From positions 199,735 to 263,734 of the forward strand of contig NZ_JACHWZ010000002.1 in NCBI RefSeq assembly GCF_014191725.1: DNA of 64,000 nt, in the 5' to 3' direction. Source of the stretch: Microbulbifer rhizosphaerae. Lineage in GTDB: Bacteria > Pseudomonadota > Gammaproteobacteria > Pseudomonadales > Cellvibrionaceae. Of the stretch, positions 1 to 9,020 are shown piece after piece. The notes below the pieces were generated by a model. The model saw only the letters and a program-made list of their open reading frames with translations. It was not told the origin of the DNA and ran no database searches. Positions within the stretch are counted from its first letter, which is position 1. Every line of letters begins with the position of its first letter. The translations under genes were made by a program, and so were the position numbers.

Positions 1-1605
1 GTATTTGGGATTGGTCGGGACCGGGTCTTCGCCGTCCATTGTGCCGTCGCGGTCGCTGTCCGGGTCTTCCGGGTTGGTGCCGGCGGTGTATTCCTGGAGA
101 TTGCTGAGGCCGTCTCCGTCGAGGTCTTCCGCGGCGTCGTCCGGGTTGCTATCGGCCAGGAAGAAGTATTTCTCTTCGTAGGCAGTGGGCAAGCCGTCGT
201 CGTCAAGGTCGCTTTTATACACGGCATTCAGTGGTTCGACGTCCTGCCCATCCGGCACGCCATCATTGTCGCTGTCGTGGAAGTCGAGGCGGGTGCCGGC
301 TTGGTATTCTGCCAGGTTGCTGAGGCCGTCGCCGTCGTCGTCCCAAGTCGCATCGTTGGGGTCATGCTCATTTAAGCCGTGGGTGATTTCCCAGGCGTCG
401 GGGATGCCGTCGCCGTCCATGTCCCTGGCTTTGCTGGGATCTAGGGGCCACCAGTCGAAGCCATCCGGTTCGCCGTCGTTGTCGGTGTCCGGGTTATTCG
501 GATTGGTAGCCAGCAAGAATTCGTAAAGGTTGCTTAAAGAATCGCCATCAGAATCCATGCCGGCGTCACTGGGATTTTGATCATCGGTTCCGTTCATGGA
601 CTCCCACATGGCCGGGATTCCATCAAAATCCTCATCCTTGGAGTATTTCGCATCCAAAGGAAAACGGTCCTGGCCATCCCAGATACCGTCCATATCTGAA
701 TCGTCCAGTCGGGGATCGGTTCCCAGCTCGAATTCAGTCAGCGGCGAAACATCGTCATTGTCACCGTCATAGGGATTCACGACATCGTAAGGATTGGAAG
801 GCGAGAACCCGAACTGCACTTCCCATTCATCAGGCGCGCCGTCGCCGTCCTGGTCCCGTTGATATTGAGGATTGGTAGGGGCTATATCCTCTCCGTCAAT
901 TATTCCGTCAAGATCCGAATCCGGATTTTCCGGATCGGTGCCCTGCTCGAACTCCCGAAGCGCAGTTAACAGATCGCCATCAATATCGTCCTGCGCATCG
1001 CCGGGATAGCTTTCATCCAAAAATGGACGCAGCTGTTCGTACTGGTTAGGTAAGCCATCCCCGTCAAAATCGTGCTTGTAAGCCGGATTCAACGGCCATA
1101 CGTCCAGGCTGTCGATCTCTCCGTCTCTGTCGGTGTCAGCCAAATCGATGCGAGTGCCCAGCTGAAACTCCTGGAGATTAGTCAGCTGATCGCCGTCGAG
1201 GTCAGATTCCGCATCGCTGGGATCCGCGGCCGACAGTCCACGGGCCTGCTCCCAACCGTCAGGCAGGCCATCGCTATCGGCATCATGAGCGTAGCGACCA
1301 TCGGTGGACCATGGGTCCTGGTCATCGTTAACACCATCCCAGTCCGTATCTTCCCGCTCGGGATTGGTCAGAAGCTGGAATTCAGCCAGGTTGAGCAGAA
1401 GATCCATATCCCGGTTTGTCTGGGCATCGCCTGCATAGGAGGCGTCCAGGCCGTACATAATCTCCCAGTAATCCGGCATGCCATCCGCATCGGAATCCGG
1501 TTCATCCGCATAGGACCAGTTACTAAACAGTGTGATCGCAAAGAGTATGGAAAAAGTGGAGGAAAAAAAGAATGAGAAGAATCGATTGACGAACGAATGG
1601 TCCAT
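1..1605 (-). CDS. Secreted protein with acidic calcium-binding (thrombospondin type 3-like) repeats, 3' end outside window
   Basis: The minus strand is open from an ATG at 1605 to the window edge (535 codons, no stop seen). The first ~35 residues are a hydrophobic signal-peptide-like stretch ending in SYA, followed at once by DEPDSDADGMPDYWE. The rest is a regular series of units with D-D-D-G-x-x-D motifs alternating with LTNLQEF/LSNLAEY-type motifs, which resemble thrombospondin type 3 / calcium-binding EF-like repeats of large secreted bacterial proteins. About seven units are visible. The Shine-Dalgarno site is weak, so the start could shift slightly. The product is probably exported and calcium-stabilised; anchoring or enzyme domains would lie beyond the window. 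Function is not known from this part. Confidence 0.8.
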   Translation of the reverse strand, partial: MDHSFVNRFFSFFFSSTFSILFAITLFSNWSYADEPDSDADGMPDYWEIMYGLDASYAGDAQTNRDMDLLLNLAEFQLLTNPEREDTDWDGVNDDQDPWSTDGRYAHDADSDGLPDGWEQARGLSAADPSDAESDLDGDQLTNLQEFQLGTRIDLADTDRDGEIDSLDVWPLNPAYKHDFDGDGLPNQYEQLRPFLDESYPGDAQDDIDGDLLTALREFEQGTDPENPDSDLDGIIDGEDIAPTNPQYQRDQDGDGAPDEWEVQFGFSPSNPYDVVNPYDGDNDDVSPLTEFELGTDPRLDDSDMDGIWDGQDRFPLDAKYSKDEDFDGIPAMWESMNGTDDQNPSDAGMDSDGDSLSNLYEFLLATNPNNPDTDNDGEPDGFDWWPLDPSKARDMDGDGIPDAWEITHGLNEHDPNDATWDDDGDGLSNLAEYQAGTRLDFHDSDNDGVPDGQDVEPLNAVYKSDLDDDGLPTAYEEKYFFLADSNPDDAAEDLDGDGLSNLQEYTAGTNPEDPDSDRDGTMDGEDPVPTNPKY

Positions 1606-2116
1606 GGCCTACAGCCCCCAAGTCCTTAAGTATCTTTTATAGATTTCCTGTCAAACTGCACAAGGGCGCAGCCCGGTACAGAAGCAAGGGCGACTACTAT
1701 ATATCAATGGGGGTCTGCAGATAAAGAAATTGGATGGAGTGACAGAAATATTAAAAAACAAGCACTGCAATATTTAATTCACAGCATTTGGCCAGTAGTA
1801 CGTTTCAAACCCACATATCAAAGACTATCGATTAGCAACAAAGCACACAGCAATAGCCAAGCCGGGGAAACTGCAAGCACTTCCAAGCTGAGGCCGATCA
1901 CTCCTGCTCTCGAACACTTTGCTAAGCACAGTAAACCTACTGTCCTTCATGGAGGAGGTTATGCAGGAAGTTGACAGAACATCTGCAGTTGGGCCCTCTA
2001 TAGCTGGGTCACTCCGCCTTCACCACCTAGGCCAATTCGCTCAGGCAATGGAGAACCATGCACTCTGCGAAGCGAGCGTGGAGAATATTAGCCGCACCGG
2101 GGCCAAGTATAAACTC
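1606..2116. other. Intergenic region, AT-rich, no gene seen
   Basis: This gap lies between the start of the repeat protein and the 3' end of the subtilase. It is more AT-rich than its surroundings around 1740-1860. Short open frames here lack a ribosome site and overlap the subtilase in antisense. No palindrome of note was found. Confidence 0.5.
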
Positions 2117-3295
2117 TTATTCCAGCGGCGCCCGCACTATACCACTGCCCACATCCTCTTCTTCAGCGCCTTCGGCCAACGGTGCGCGGTCTGCGCGGGC
2201 AACCAACTGCGCGAGCAGCGCCCCGCTCTCGATGCCGCCGTTTTGTTTCTTGAGTTTTTCCGCCCACAGCGCCGCCACGCCGGCGGTGTGGGGGGTGGCC
2301 ATGCTGGTGCCGCTCATGGACACCAGGCCGCCGCCCGGCCGTGCGGAGATCACCCCCACGCCGGGGGCGGACACGTCCACTTCGGTGTTTGAAAACGAGG
2401 CCACGCGCAGGCCGTCGGTTCCCTGTTGCAAGGCGCCCACAGCGACGATGCCGGTGCCCGCCGCCGGTGGAGCCACCGCAATTTCGAACTGGGGTCTGTT
2501 ACTCTCATTGCCGGAGGCGGCGACGATGATCGATCCATTGCCGAAAGCACCGATGGAGTTCACGAAGCCAGCCAGTTCATTGAATAGATTGACGTTGGCG
2601 CGGTACTGTTCAAGGGCGATGGAGGTGGCCGGGTTGACGTCCAGGCCCTCCCGGTGCACCAACTCGTCGACAAAGCCCGGAAAGTCGATTCCCAGGGACA
2701 TGGAGATCACATGGGCGCCCTCCTCGACCGCCCACTGAATGGCGTGGGCGATACTCGCAGAGGAGCCACCACCCGGCCCCAGCACCTTGCCGATCAGCGC
2801 GCGCCTGACTCCAGGAGCAACGCCGATGCGCAGGCCGTTCACGCTGCGGCCGAAAATGGTGCCGGCGCAGTGGGTTCCGTGGCCGTGCTGGTCGTCGTCA
2901 TCGCCATCGGTGAAGTTCCTGCGCACCAGTTCCACACCTTGGAACGCCGGGTGGTCCGGGTCTATGCCGGTATCGAGCACCGCCACGGTGATGCCGTCGC
3001 CACTGAACGGCGAATCCGGCGCGCCCACCGCCTTCACGCCCCAGGTCTCCCCACCGGCCTGGGGGTCCGCGACCGCCTCGGACTCGACGGGCTCTATGAG
3101 CTTCATCGGCATGGCTCGCGCTATGGCCCGGGTACGCGGGTCGTGCCGCAGGCTCGCGTGCTCGGCCTTGCTCAGGTCCACCTCGGTCAGCGACAGGGTC
3201 TCAGCCGGCGCATGTGCGATGGCGACCCCGCCCATGCTCGCGCTGGCGGGGACCACCGCGCTGAAACTCTGCAATACGATAAATCGCTCGGACAT
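2117..3295 (-). CDS. Subtilisin-like S8 family serine peptidase
   Basis: The 392-residue product has a full subtilase triad: Asp108 in VAVLDTGID, His139 in HGHGTHCAG and Ser331 in SGTSMATPH, with the oxyanion Asn263 in AASGN. I start at the ATG at 3295 because GGGAGGAG stands a few bases upstream; a longer frame to 3337 lacks such a site. No signal peptide is visible: the N-terminus (MSERFIVLQS) begins with an inhibitor/propeptide-like stretch of ~85 residues, so the enzyme is either cytoplasmic or exported by a signal-peptide-independent route. It is transcribed away from the divergent MFS gene. Family assignment is firm; substrate is unknown. Confidence 0.93.
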   Translation of the reverse strand: MSERFIVLQSFSAVVPASASMGGVAIAHAPAETLSLTEVDLSKAEHASLRHDPRTRAIARAMPMKLIEPVESEAVADPQAGGETWGVKAVGAPDSPFSGDGITVAVLDTGIDPDHPAFQGVELVRRNFTDGDDDDQHGHGTHCAGTIFGRSVNGLRIGVAPGVRRALIGKVLGPGGGSSASIAHAIQWAVEEGAHVISMSLGIDFPGFVDELVHREGLDVNPATSIALEQYRANVNLFNELAGFVNSIGAFGNGSIIVAASGNESNRPQFEIAVAPPAAGTGIVAVGALQQGTDGLRVASFSNTEVDVSAPGVGVISARPGGGLVSMSGTSMATPHTAGVAALWAEKLKKQNGGIESGALLAQLVARADRAPLAEGAEEEDVGSGIVRAPLE

Positions 3296-3440
3296 GACCG
3301 CTCCTCCCGGAAGCTGTGTAAGAACTCCAGCAAGCATAAGAGCCCCTTTCCCCGGCAGGGGAAAATGAACGCCCTTTTTTGGCCCAGTCAGAGGCAGCTA
3401 TGCTGAGCGGGAACACGCCGATCTGGTCACGGAAGAATTT

Positions 3441-4730
3441 ATGCGGGGCATTGGCACAAGGCGCGGTCGGCGCGCCATCTGGGGCTGGGCTCTCTACGAC
3501 TGGGCAAACTCTGCCTTCGCCACCGTGGTGCTGGCGGGATTTTTTCCGCTGTTGTTCCAGGATTTTTGGAATACCGGAGTGGCACCGGAAGTGACCAACC
3601 TGCGTTTGGGCTGGAGTAACTCCGCGGCTTCGCTGGTGATTGTTCTGAGCGCGCCACTGGTCGGCGCGCTGGCGGATGCCGCCGGAGCGCGCAAGCGTCT
3701 GTTGTTTCTGTTCGCACTGGCGGGGATGATCGCCACCGCACTGCTCGCCGGTGTTCCGGGAGGAGCCTGGCTGTCGGCGTCGCTGCTGTTTATCTGCGCC
3801 ACAGTCGGCTTTATGGGGGCCAACCTGCTGTACGACGCGCTGCTGACCAGTGTGGCGCCGCCGGAACAGTGGCACACGGTATCCGGACTGGGGTACGGGT
3901 TGGGATATCTCGGCGGCGGCCTGATGTATCTCGGCTGTGTGGTCGCAGCACTCAGGCCGGAAGCTTTTGGCTTTGCCGACAGCACCCAAGCGGCGCTGGC
4001 CGCATTTGTGGCCACAGCACTCTGGTGGGCTGTGTTTTCCATACCACTGCTGTTGTTGGTGCCGGAGCCTCCGGCCGTCGGCGCAGCGGGCGGTGGTTCG
4101 GCCTGGCTTCGGGGGTTCACGCAGCTGCGCACCACCCTGGGCAACCTGCGCCGCTACCGGTCGGTGTGTATCTTCCTGCTCGCCTACTGGCTCTACATCG
4201 ATGGCGTGGGCACGGTGATCCGCATGGCGGTGGCCTACGGCCGCGCGCTGGGTTTCGAGCGCGACCAGTTGATCACCGCGCTGCTTCTGGTGCAGTTTAT
4301 CGGCTTCCCCGCGGCCATCGCCTTCGGCCATCTGGGCCACCGCATAGGCCCGCGGCGGGGAATCACTATCGGCCTGGCGGTATACATCCTGGTGTGTATC
4401 TGGGGCGCACTGATCCGCTCGCCCTGGGAATTCTTCGCAATCGCAATCCTGGTGGGACTGGTGCAGGGTGGTGTGCAGGCGCTGAGTCGCTCCTGCTACG
4501 CGCTATTGATCCCCGCCCACATGAGCGGCGAGTTTTTCGGTTTCTACAACCTGATGGGCAAGTTCGCCGCACTGATTGGCCCACCGCTGTTCGGGCTCTC
4601 CGGAGCCTGGTTCGGCGACGTGCGCTATTCGATGTTGGCGGTGATTCTGCTGTTTGTGGCGGGCGGGGTGATGCTTTGGAGGCTGCCGGACTCGGCGTTT
4701 GGGAACAAGCGGTCTTTATCGGACTCCTGA
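3441..4730 (+). CDS. MFS transporter, UMF1 (Atg22-like) family
   Basis: The 429-residue polytopic protein opens with RRAIWGWALYDWANSAFATVVLAGFFP, the signature of the UMF1/Atg22-like branch of the major facilitator superfamily. About twelve hydrophobic segments are visible, with the loop motif GHLGHRIGPRRG around residue 295 corresponding to the conserved inter-helix MFS loop. Members are inner-membrane permeases whose bacterial substrates are mostly undefined; related eukaryotic proteins export amino acids from vacuoles. The gene stands alone, divergent from the subtilase with a 145-bp gap. The substrate cannot be read from the sequence. Confidence 0.88.
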   Translation: MRGIGTRRGRRAIWGWALYDWANSAFATVVLAGFFPLLFQDFWNTGVAPEVTNLRLGWSNSAASLVIVLSAPLVGALADAAGARKRLLFLFALAGMIATALLAGVPGGAWLSASLLFICATVGFMGANLLYDALLTSVAPPEQWHTVSGLGYGLGYLGGGLMYLGCVVAALRPEAFGFADSTQAALAAFVATALWWAVFSIPLLLLVPEPPAVGAAGGGSAWLRGFTQLRTTLGNLRRYRSVCIFLLAYWLYIDGVGTVIRMAVAYGRALGFERDQLITALLLVQFIGFPAAIAFGHLGHRIGPRRGITIGLAVYILVCIWGALIRSPWEFFAIAILVGLVQGGVQALSRSCYALLIPAHMSGEFFGFYNLMGKFAALIGPPLFGLSGAWFGDVRYSMLAVILLFVAGGVMLWRLPDSAFGNKRSLSDS

Positions 4731-5055
4731 CAAACTCTGGAGCGCCTGAGTCCGCGGACCGTCATGTCGAAAAACCGACAAGATTTCGACACGACCAGCG
4801 CATATGTCCACAGCGACGACAGATCGAGCCCGCCCTCTCAGGTCACAGCAAGTTGAAATAGCAGCCTCCCTTATTTTACTTTTCCATGGAAAGTTAAAAT
4901 AAAAGTTTATATCAACTTCCACCGACGCCAGCCAGGGCCCTCAAATCCTCTGGACGACAAGGCCGCCGATGAGGACCTCAGCCTACCCTGCGCCGCAACA
5001 GTAATAAATTGGACTGAGCCGCCGCTCCCACCAGAGCGGCGTGCCAGATGAGGGC
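4731..5055. other. Intergenic region between convergent genes with one near-palindrome
   Basis: No gene is seen. A near-palindrome centred on CCATGG occupies about 4872-4901 (TTTTACTTTTCCATGG and a matching right arm), AT-rich on both sides; it could serve as a bidirectional transcription stop for the convergent MFS and BASS genes. That role is inference. Confidence 0.4.
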
Positions 5056-5949
5056 TTAAGCGGGCTCAGCCGCATTAGTGCCTTTAGTGGCCGGAATAAC
5101 CCTCCGGCCATAGGCCGCCAGCAGGAAGCCGATCGGAAACATCAGCACGCCGTAGACCGCGGAGGGAATCGACATCTCGCTGGAATGCAGCAACGTCAGT
5201 GTCACCATCAGGCCGAGAGTGCCGTTCTTGACGCCCAACTCGGTGGCCACTGCCAGCGCCTCGCGCCGGGACAGGCCGGCCGCACGGCTGGAGAGCAGGC
5301 CGACGGCGACGCCGACAAGATTGAGCAGAATGGCGGAGGGGCCGGCCTGCACCAGGAGTTCCACAAAGCGGTCGCGAATCCCGTACACCAGGCCGATTAC
5401 CAGTACCGCCAGCACCAAGCCGCCAAATATACTCACCGCGCCCTCGGCGCGACTGGCGAGCCGCGGCAGCCAGGCGCGCACCCCCATGCCGATCACTACC
5501 GGCAGCAGCACTATGGCTGAAAGCGTGGCGGCGGTTCTGACGAACGGCAGCACGATTTCCCGCTGGGTGCCGAAATAGGCCTGCAGCGCGTAATTGGTGA
5601 AGAACGGCAGGGACAGAATTGTGATCATGCTTGCGGACACCGTGAGCACAATCGAAAGCGCCACATTCCCGCGCGCCAGCAAGGTGAACAGATTGGAGGT
5701 GGTGCCACCAGGACAGGCGGCGATAACCACCAACCCGACAGCTATTGCCGGCGGCAGGCCCAGTATCCAGCAAAGGGCGAAAGCAACCAGAGGCATGACA
5801 AGAATTTGCGCAATGGTTCCAACGATCAACCCGGTCGGTTTCACCGTCACCTGGTGAAAATCCCGGGCGGTCAGGGTCATGCCGATACCGGTCATGATGA
5901 TAAACAGGGAGATCGGCAGGCCGATCGAGATCAATGGTCCTGATTCCAC
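5056..5949 (-). CDS. Bile acid:sodium symporter (BASS) family transporter
   Basis: The protein has about nine to ten membrane segments and the family hallmark AACPGGTTSNLFTLLARGN in the first half, plus VATELGVKNGTLGLMVTLTL in the second half, which are the two crossing-helix regions holding the sodium sites in BASS proteins. I favour the GTG at 5949 because AAGGAGG sits five bases upstream; an in-frame ATG at 5985 lacks a ribosome site. Bacterial BASS members import organic anions with sodium; substrates range widely and none can be named here. It faces the divergent DUF1853 gene. Confidence 0.88.
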   Translation of the reverse strand: MESGPLISIGLPISLFIIMTGIGMTLTARDFHQVTVKPTGLIVGTIAQILVMPLVAFALCWILGLPPAIAVGLVVIAACPGGTTSNLFTLLARGNVALSIVLTVSASMITILSLPFFTNYALQAYFGTQREIVLPFVRTAATLSAIVLLPVVIGMGVRAWLPRLASRAEGAVSIFGGLVLAVLVIGLVYGIRDRFVELLVQAGPSAILLNLVGVAVGLLSSRAAGLSRREALAVATELGVKNGTLGLMVTLTLLHSSEMSIPSAVYGVLMFPIGFLLAAYGRRVIPATKGTNAAEPA

Positions 5950-6048
5950 ATCGGCCTCCTTTAAGGCATTATTTTTTATTCGCATTGAAAGTTAGCACAG
6001 CTCAGGGGAAAGCGCCGCGGTAGCTGGCCCCACTCATCGAGGCAACAG

Positions 6049-6939
6049 ATGGTCCGAACGGATTCAATGGTCGAACCCAACCACTGGACCAACCTAATTT
6101 GGTCGGTGAGCACTCCCTCCATTGTCGGGGGTTGGGGCCTGCCCTGGCTGCCGGATGAACGCCGGGAGCAGCTGCTGTCCTTTTTCTCCCGGGAGGAAAT
6201 CCGCAACAGACTGCAGCGGGAGCTGGAGACCTTTGTCGCAAGCAGGCCGAGCAAACGCCTGGGTGTGTATTTTGAAAACCTCTGGAGCTTTACCTTCACC
6301 CACCACCCCCACTACGAATTACGTCAGCGCAATCTGCCTTTACGCGACGGCGGCCGCACCCTGGGCGAACTGGACTTTGTGGTGCGGCACCTGCCCACCG
6401 ACAGCACCGAGCACTGGGAGCTGGCGATAAAGTTTTATCTGCAGGCGGATAATGACTTCTGGGTTGGCCCGGGCCTGCGCGACCGGCTGGATATCAAACT
6501 GGCACGGATGCGCGATCACCAGCTGCCGGTGATCGAACAGCCGGCGGCGAAAGCGATCCTGCAGCAAGAGGGCATTCTGATCGAGCGCCAGTGGACACTG
6601 ATGCCCGGCCGCCTGTTTCGCCGCCTTGCCGACAGTAACCAGCCGCTGGACGCAGACATCAACCCCACCAGCCATTGGTGGGCGGCGCCGGGCGAGTTCC
6701 GGCAACGTTTTGCCACCGAAGCCTACCGCTGGGTGACGCTGCCCAAAGAGGGTTGGCTGGCGGACGAGGGGTACAGGATTTTGCAATCCTGCGCCTGCAC
6801 AGCACTCGCGGAAATGCTCGAAAGCGGAGGGCTGCACAGGCCGCTCTGCGTCGCCGGGCTCGTCGGTGGCAGGGAGCGGACCCGCGGCTTTATCGTGCCC
6901 GACGGCTGGTATCAATCCGCGCTGAATACCCTTCGATAG
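6049..6939 (+). CDS. DUF1853 family protein
   Basis: The 296-residue cytoplasmic protein matches the DUF1853 pattern: an N-terminal DLIWSVSTPS-type motif (here NLIWSVSTPSIV), RLGVYFENLWSFTF, GELDFVVRHL, HWELAIKFYLQ and GPGLRDRLDIKLARMRDHQL. The E-D-x(14-16)-E-x-K arrangement in GELDF...ELAIKF resembles a PD-(D/E)XK nuclease-like core, which is my inference. GAGG lies six bases before the chosen ATG. It stands alone upstream of the GbsR-like regulator, separated by that gene's promoter. Biological role is undefined. Confidence 0.85.
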   Translation: MVRTDSMVEPNHWTNLIWSVSTPSIVGGWGLPWLPDERREQLLSFFSREEIRNRLQRELETFVASRPSKRLGVYFENLWSFTFTHHPHYELRQRNLPLRDGGRTLGELDFVVRHLPTDSTEHWELAIKFYLQADNDFWVGPGLRDRLDIKLARMRDHQLPVIEQPAAKAILQQEGILIERQWTLMPGRLFRRLADSNQPLDADINPTSHWWAAPGEFRQRFATEAYRWVTLPKEGWLADEGYRILQSCACTALAEMLESGGLHRPLCVAGLVGGRERTRGFIVPDGWYQSALNTLR

Positions 6940-6952
6940 CCCGTCGGGAGGA

Positions 6953-6980
6953 TTGACAGTTACCCCTTTAGGTTTATAAT
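6953..6980 (+). promoter_or_regulatory. Consensus sigma70 promoter of the gbsR-like gene
   Basis: TTGACA (6953-6958) and TATAAT (6975-6980) are separated by 16 bp, both perfect matches to the sigma70 consensus. The predicted start of transcription is about 20 bases before the ATG at 7011. Confidence 0.85.
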
Positions 6981-7002
6981 TTTCAGAAATTTCTGAAAAT
7001 TA
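6977..7002. promoter_or_regulatory. 26-bp perfect palindrome, probable operator over the -10 box
   Basis: The half-site TAATTTTCAGAAA is followed directly by its exact reverse complement, so the palindrome overlaps the -10 box and the likely start of transcription. A dimeric regulator bound here would block the promoter; autoregulation by the downstream GbsR-like protein is the simplest reading. Confidence 0.75.
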
Positions 7003-7010
7003 AGAAATCT

Positions 7011-7547
7011 ATGAAACTGACCAGCCAGGCCCAGGCCTTCGTATTGCATTTTGGAGAGATGGGCAGCCGCTGGGGCTTCAACCGCACCGTCGGGCAGATG
7101 CTGGCGCTGCTGACCATCCAGTCCGAACCGCTGAACGCGGACCAGCTGGCGCAGGCGCTGAAGATCAGCCGCGGCAATGTGAGCATGGGGCTGAAGGAAC
7201 TGCAGGCTTGGCGCCTGGTGGAACTGCATCACTTACCCGGGGACCGGAAAGACTACTTTACCGCCGCCGGCTCCATCTGGGATATGGCGCGCACCGTGTT
7301 CGAGGAGCGGCGCAAGCGCGAGCTGGACCCTACCCTGTCACTGTTGCGCCAACTGCTGCTGAACGACCCACAGGACGAGCAGGAGGCCCGGGCGCAGGAA
7401 AAGATGCAGGAGGTGTACGACCTGCTGGAACTGTTGGACCGGTTTGCCAACACTTTGAGCAGGCTGGAGCAGAAGGACCTGCTAAAACTGATGAAGCTGG
7501 GCTCGGGGATCAGCAAGCTGCTCGCGCTCAAAGGTAAAAAGAGCTGA
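7011..7547 (+). CDS. GbsR/MarR-family transcriptional regulator
   Basis: The 178-residue protein fits the GbsR branch of MarR-like winged-helix regulators: FVLHFGEMGSRWGFNRTVGQMLALL, then LNADQLAQALKISRGNVSMGLKELQAWRLVE as the recognition helix region, and LPGDRKDYFTA as the wing. The C-terminal half is a charged helical dimerisation tail with a probable coiled coil. The gene sits directly upstream of cydAB on the same strand with a REP-like hairpin in the gap, so it may control the oxidase genes as well as itself. The ligand is unknown; GbsR of Bacillus senses choline, but this position suggests a different signal. Confidence 0.88.
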   Translation: MKLTSQAQAFVLHFGEMGSRWGFNRTVGQMLALLTIQSEPLNADQLAQALKISRGNVSMGLKELQAWRLVELHHLPGDRKDYFTAAGSIWDMARTVFEERRKRELDPTLSLLRQLLLNDPQDEQEARAQEKMQEVYDLLELLDRFANTLSRLEQKDLLKLMKLGSGISKLLALKGKKS

Positions 7548-7563
7548 GGGGCAGATCCTGGGT

Positions 7564-7603
7564 CCCCTCTCCCCCAGCCTCTCTCCCCCAAGGGGAGAGG
7601 GGA
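7564..7603. repeat. Palindromic CCCCTCTCC/GGAGAGGGG intergenic element
   Basis: Arms CTCTCCCC and GGGGAGAG with a short loop form a hairpin between gbsR and cydA. A relative lies at 34465-34508. It could weaken read-through from gbsR into cydAB. Confidence 0.6.
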
Positions 7604-7640
7604 GCACGCAAGTCCCGACCACGATACCGCAGAGGTCTTT

Positions 7641-9020
7641 ATGCTGGACACCCTGATGCTGTCGAGAATTCAGTTCGCAGCCAATATCAGCTTCCATATT
7701 CTCTTCCCCGCCATCACCATCGCCCTGGGCTGGTTTCTTTTCTTTTTCAAATTGCGCTTCGACCAGACGGACAACCCGGTGTGGATGCGCGCCTACCGCT
7801 TCTGGGTGAAGGTATTCGCGCTCAACTTCGCCCTGGGTGTGGTCAGCGGCATCACCATGTCCTTCCAGTTCGGCACCAACTGGCCGGGCTACATGGAAAC
7901 CGTGGGCAATATCGCCGGGCCGCTGCTGGGCTACGAGGTGCTGACCGCGTTTTTCCTGGAGGCGACCTTCCTGGGCATTATGCTCTTTGGGATGAATCGG
8001 GTGCCGAGCAAGGTCCATACCTTTTCCGCACTGATCGTAGCCATAGGCACCACCCTGTCCGCCTTTTGGATACTGGCGCTCAACTCCTGGATGCAGACAC
8101 CGGCCGGCTTTGAGATGCGCGATGGCGTGGCCCATGCCGCAAACTGGCTGGCAGTGATCTTCAATCCGTCTTTCCCCTATCGGCTTACTCATATGTTGCT
8201 GGCTTCCGGCCTCACCGCGTCCTTTTTTGTCGCCGGACTCTCCGCCTACCGCATCCTCAAGGGCGACGAGAAACGGGCGCCGCGCCTGGCGCTGAAAACC
8301 GGATTGATAGTAGCGGCAATCCTCGCCCCCACCCAGGTATTTGTCGGCGACCTGCACGGGCTCAACACCCTGGAACACCAGCCGCAGAAAATCGCCGCCA
8401 TGGAGGGGATCTGGGAAACGGAAGCGAGCGTCCCCCTACTCCTGTTTGCGGTTCCGGACGAGGAGACCAGGAGCAACCATTTCGAAATAGCCCTGCCCAA
8501 AATCGCCAGCCTGATCCTGACCCATAGCCTCGACGGGGAGGTCCAGGGGCTCAATGATTTCGAAGACGATCACCCGCCGGTGAAACCGCTGTTCTACGGC
8601 TTTCGCATTATGGTCGGCGTCGGTGTGCTGATGCTGCTGACGGCATGGACCGGCTGCTGGTTCCTGTACCGACGCGGGGAACTGCCCCGCTGGATGCTCA
8701 AGGTGGTGGTGGCGATGACCTTCTCCGGCTGGCTGGCCACCCTGGCCGGCTGGTATGTAACCGAGATAGGGCGCCAGCCCTGGCTGGTGAGCGGAGTGCT
8801 CAGAACCGCCGACGCGATAACACCGGTGCCGCCATCCAACGTGGGCTTTTCCCTGGCCCTCTACCTGACAGTCTACGTGGTGCTGATGTGGGCGTATATC
8901 CACACCCTGCGGGTGATGGCCCTGAAATCGGTGGAAGTCGAGGAATTCGAAACGGCGGAGCCTGTCCGCGGTGGCAACCTCACCAACCTGCCGCAATCCG
9001 CTGGAGACAACACACAATGA
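7641..9020 (+). CDS. cydA: Cytochrome bd-type ubiquinol oxidase subunit I
   Basis: The 459-residue membrane protein begins LSRIQFAANISFHILFPAITIALGW, placing the conserved haem ligand at His19. GYEVLTAFFLEATFLGIMLFG carries the paired acidic residues of the proton channel, and LTHMLLASG holds the second histidine. The Q loop is short, as in the CIO/CioA-like branch rather than the long-loop E. coli enzyme. With CydB it reduces O2 to water using quinol at the inner membrane with high oxygen affinity and cyanide tolerance. The TGA overlaps the ATG of cydB (ATGA), indicating coupled translation. Confidence 0.95.
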   Translation: MLDTLMLSRIQFAANISFHILFPAITIALGWFLFFFKLRFDQTDNPVWMRAYRFWVKVFALNFALGVVSGITMSFQFGTNWPGYMETVGNIAGPLLGYEVLTAFFLEATFLGIMLFGMNRVPSKVHTFSALIVAIGTTLSAFWILALNSWMQTPAGFEMRDGVAHAANWLAVIFNPSFPYRLTHMLLASGLTASFFVAGLSAYRILKGDEKRAPRLALKTGLIVAAILAPTQVFVGDLHGLNTLEHQPQKIAAMEGIWETEASVPLLLFAVPDEETRSNHFEIALPKIASLILTHSLDGEVQGLNDFEDDHPPVKPLFYGFRIMVGVGVLMLLTAWTGCWFLYRRGELPRWMLKVVVAMTFSGWLATLAGWYVTEIGRQPWLVSGVLRTADAITPVPPSNVGFSLALYLTVYVVLMWAYIHTLRVMALKSVEVEEFETAEPVRGGNLTNLPQSAGDNTQ

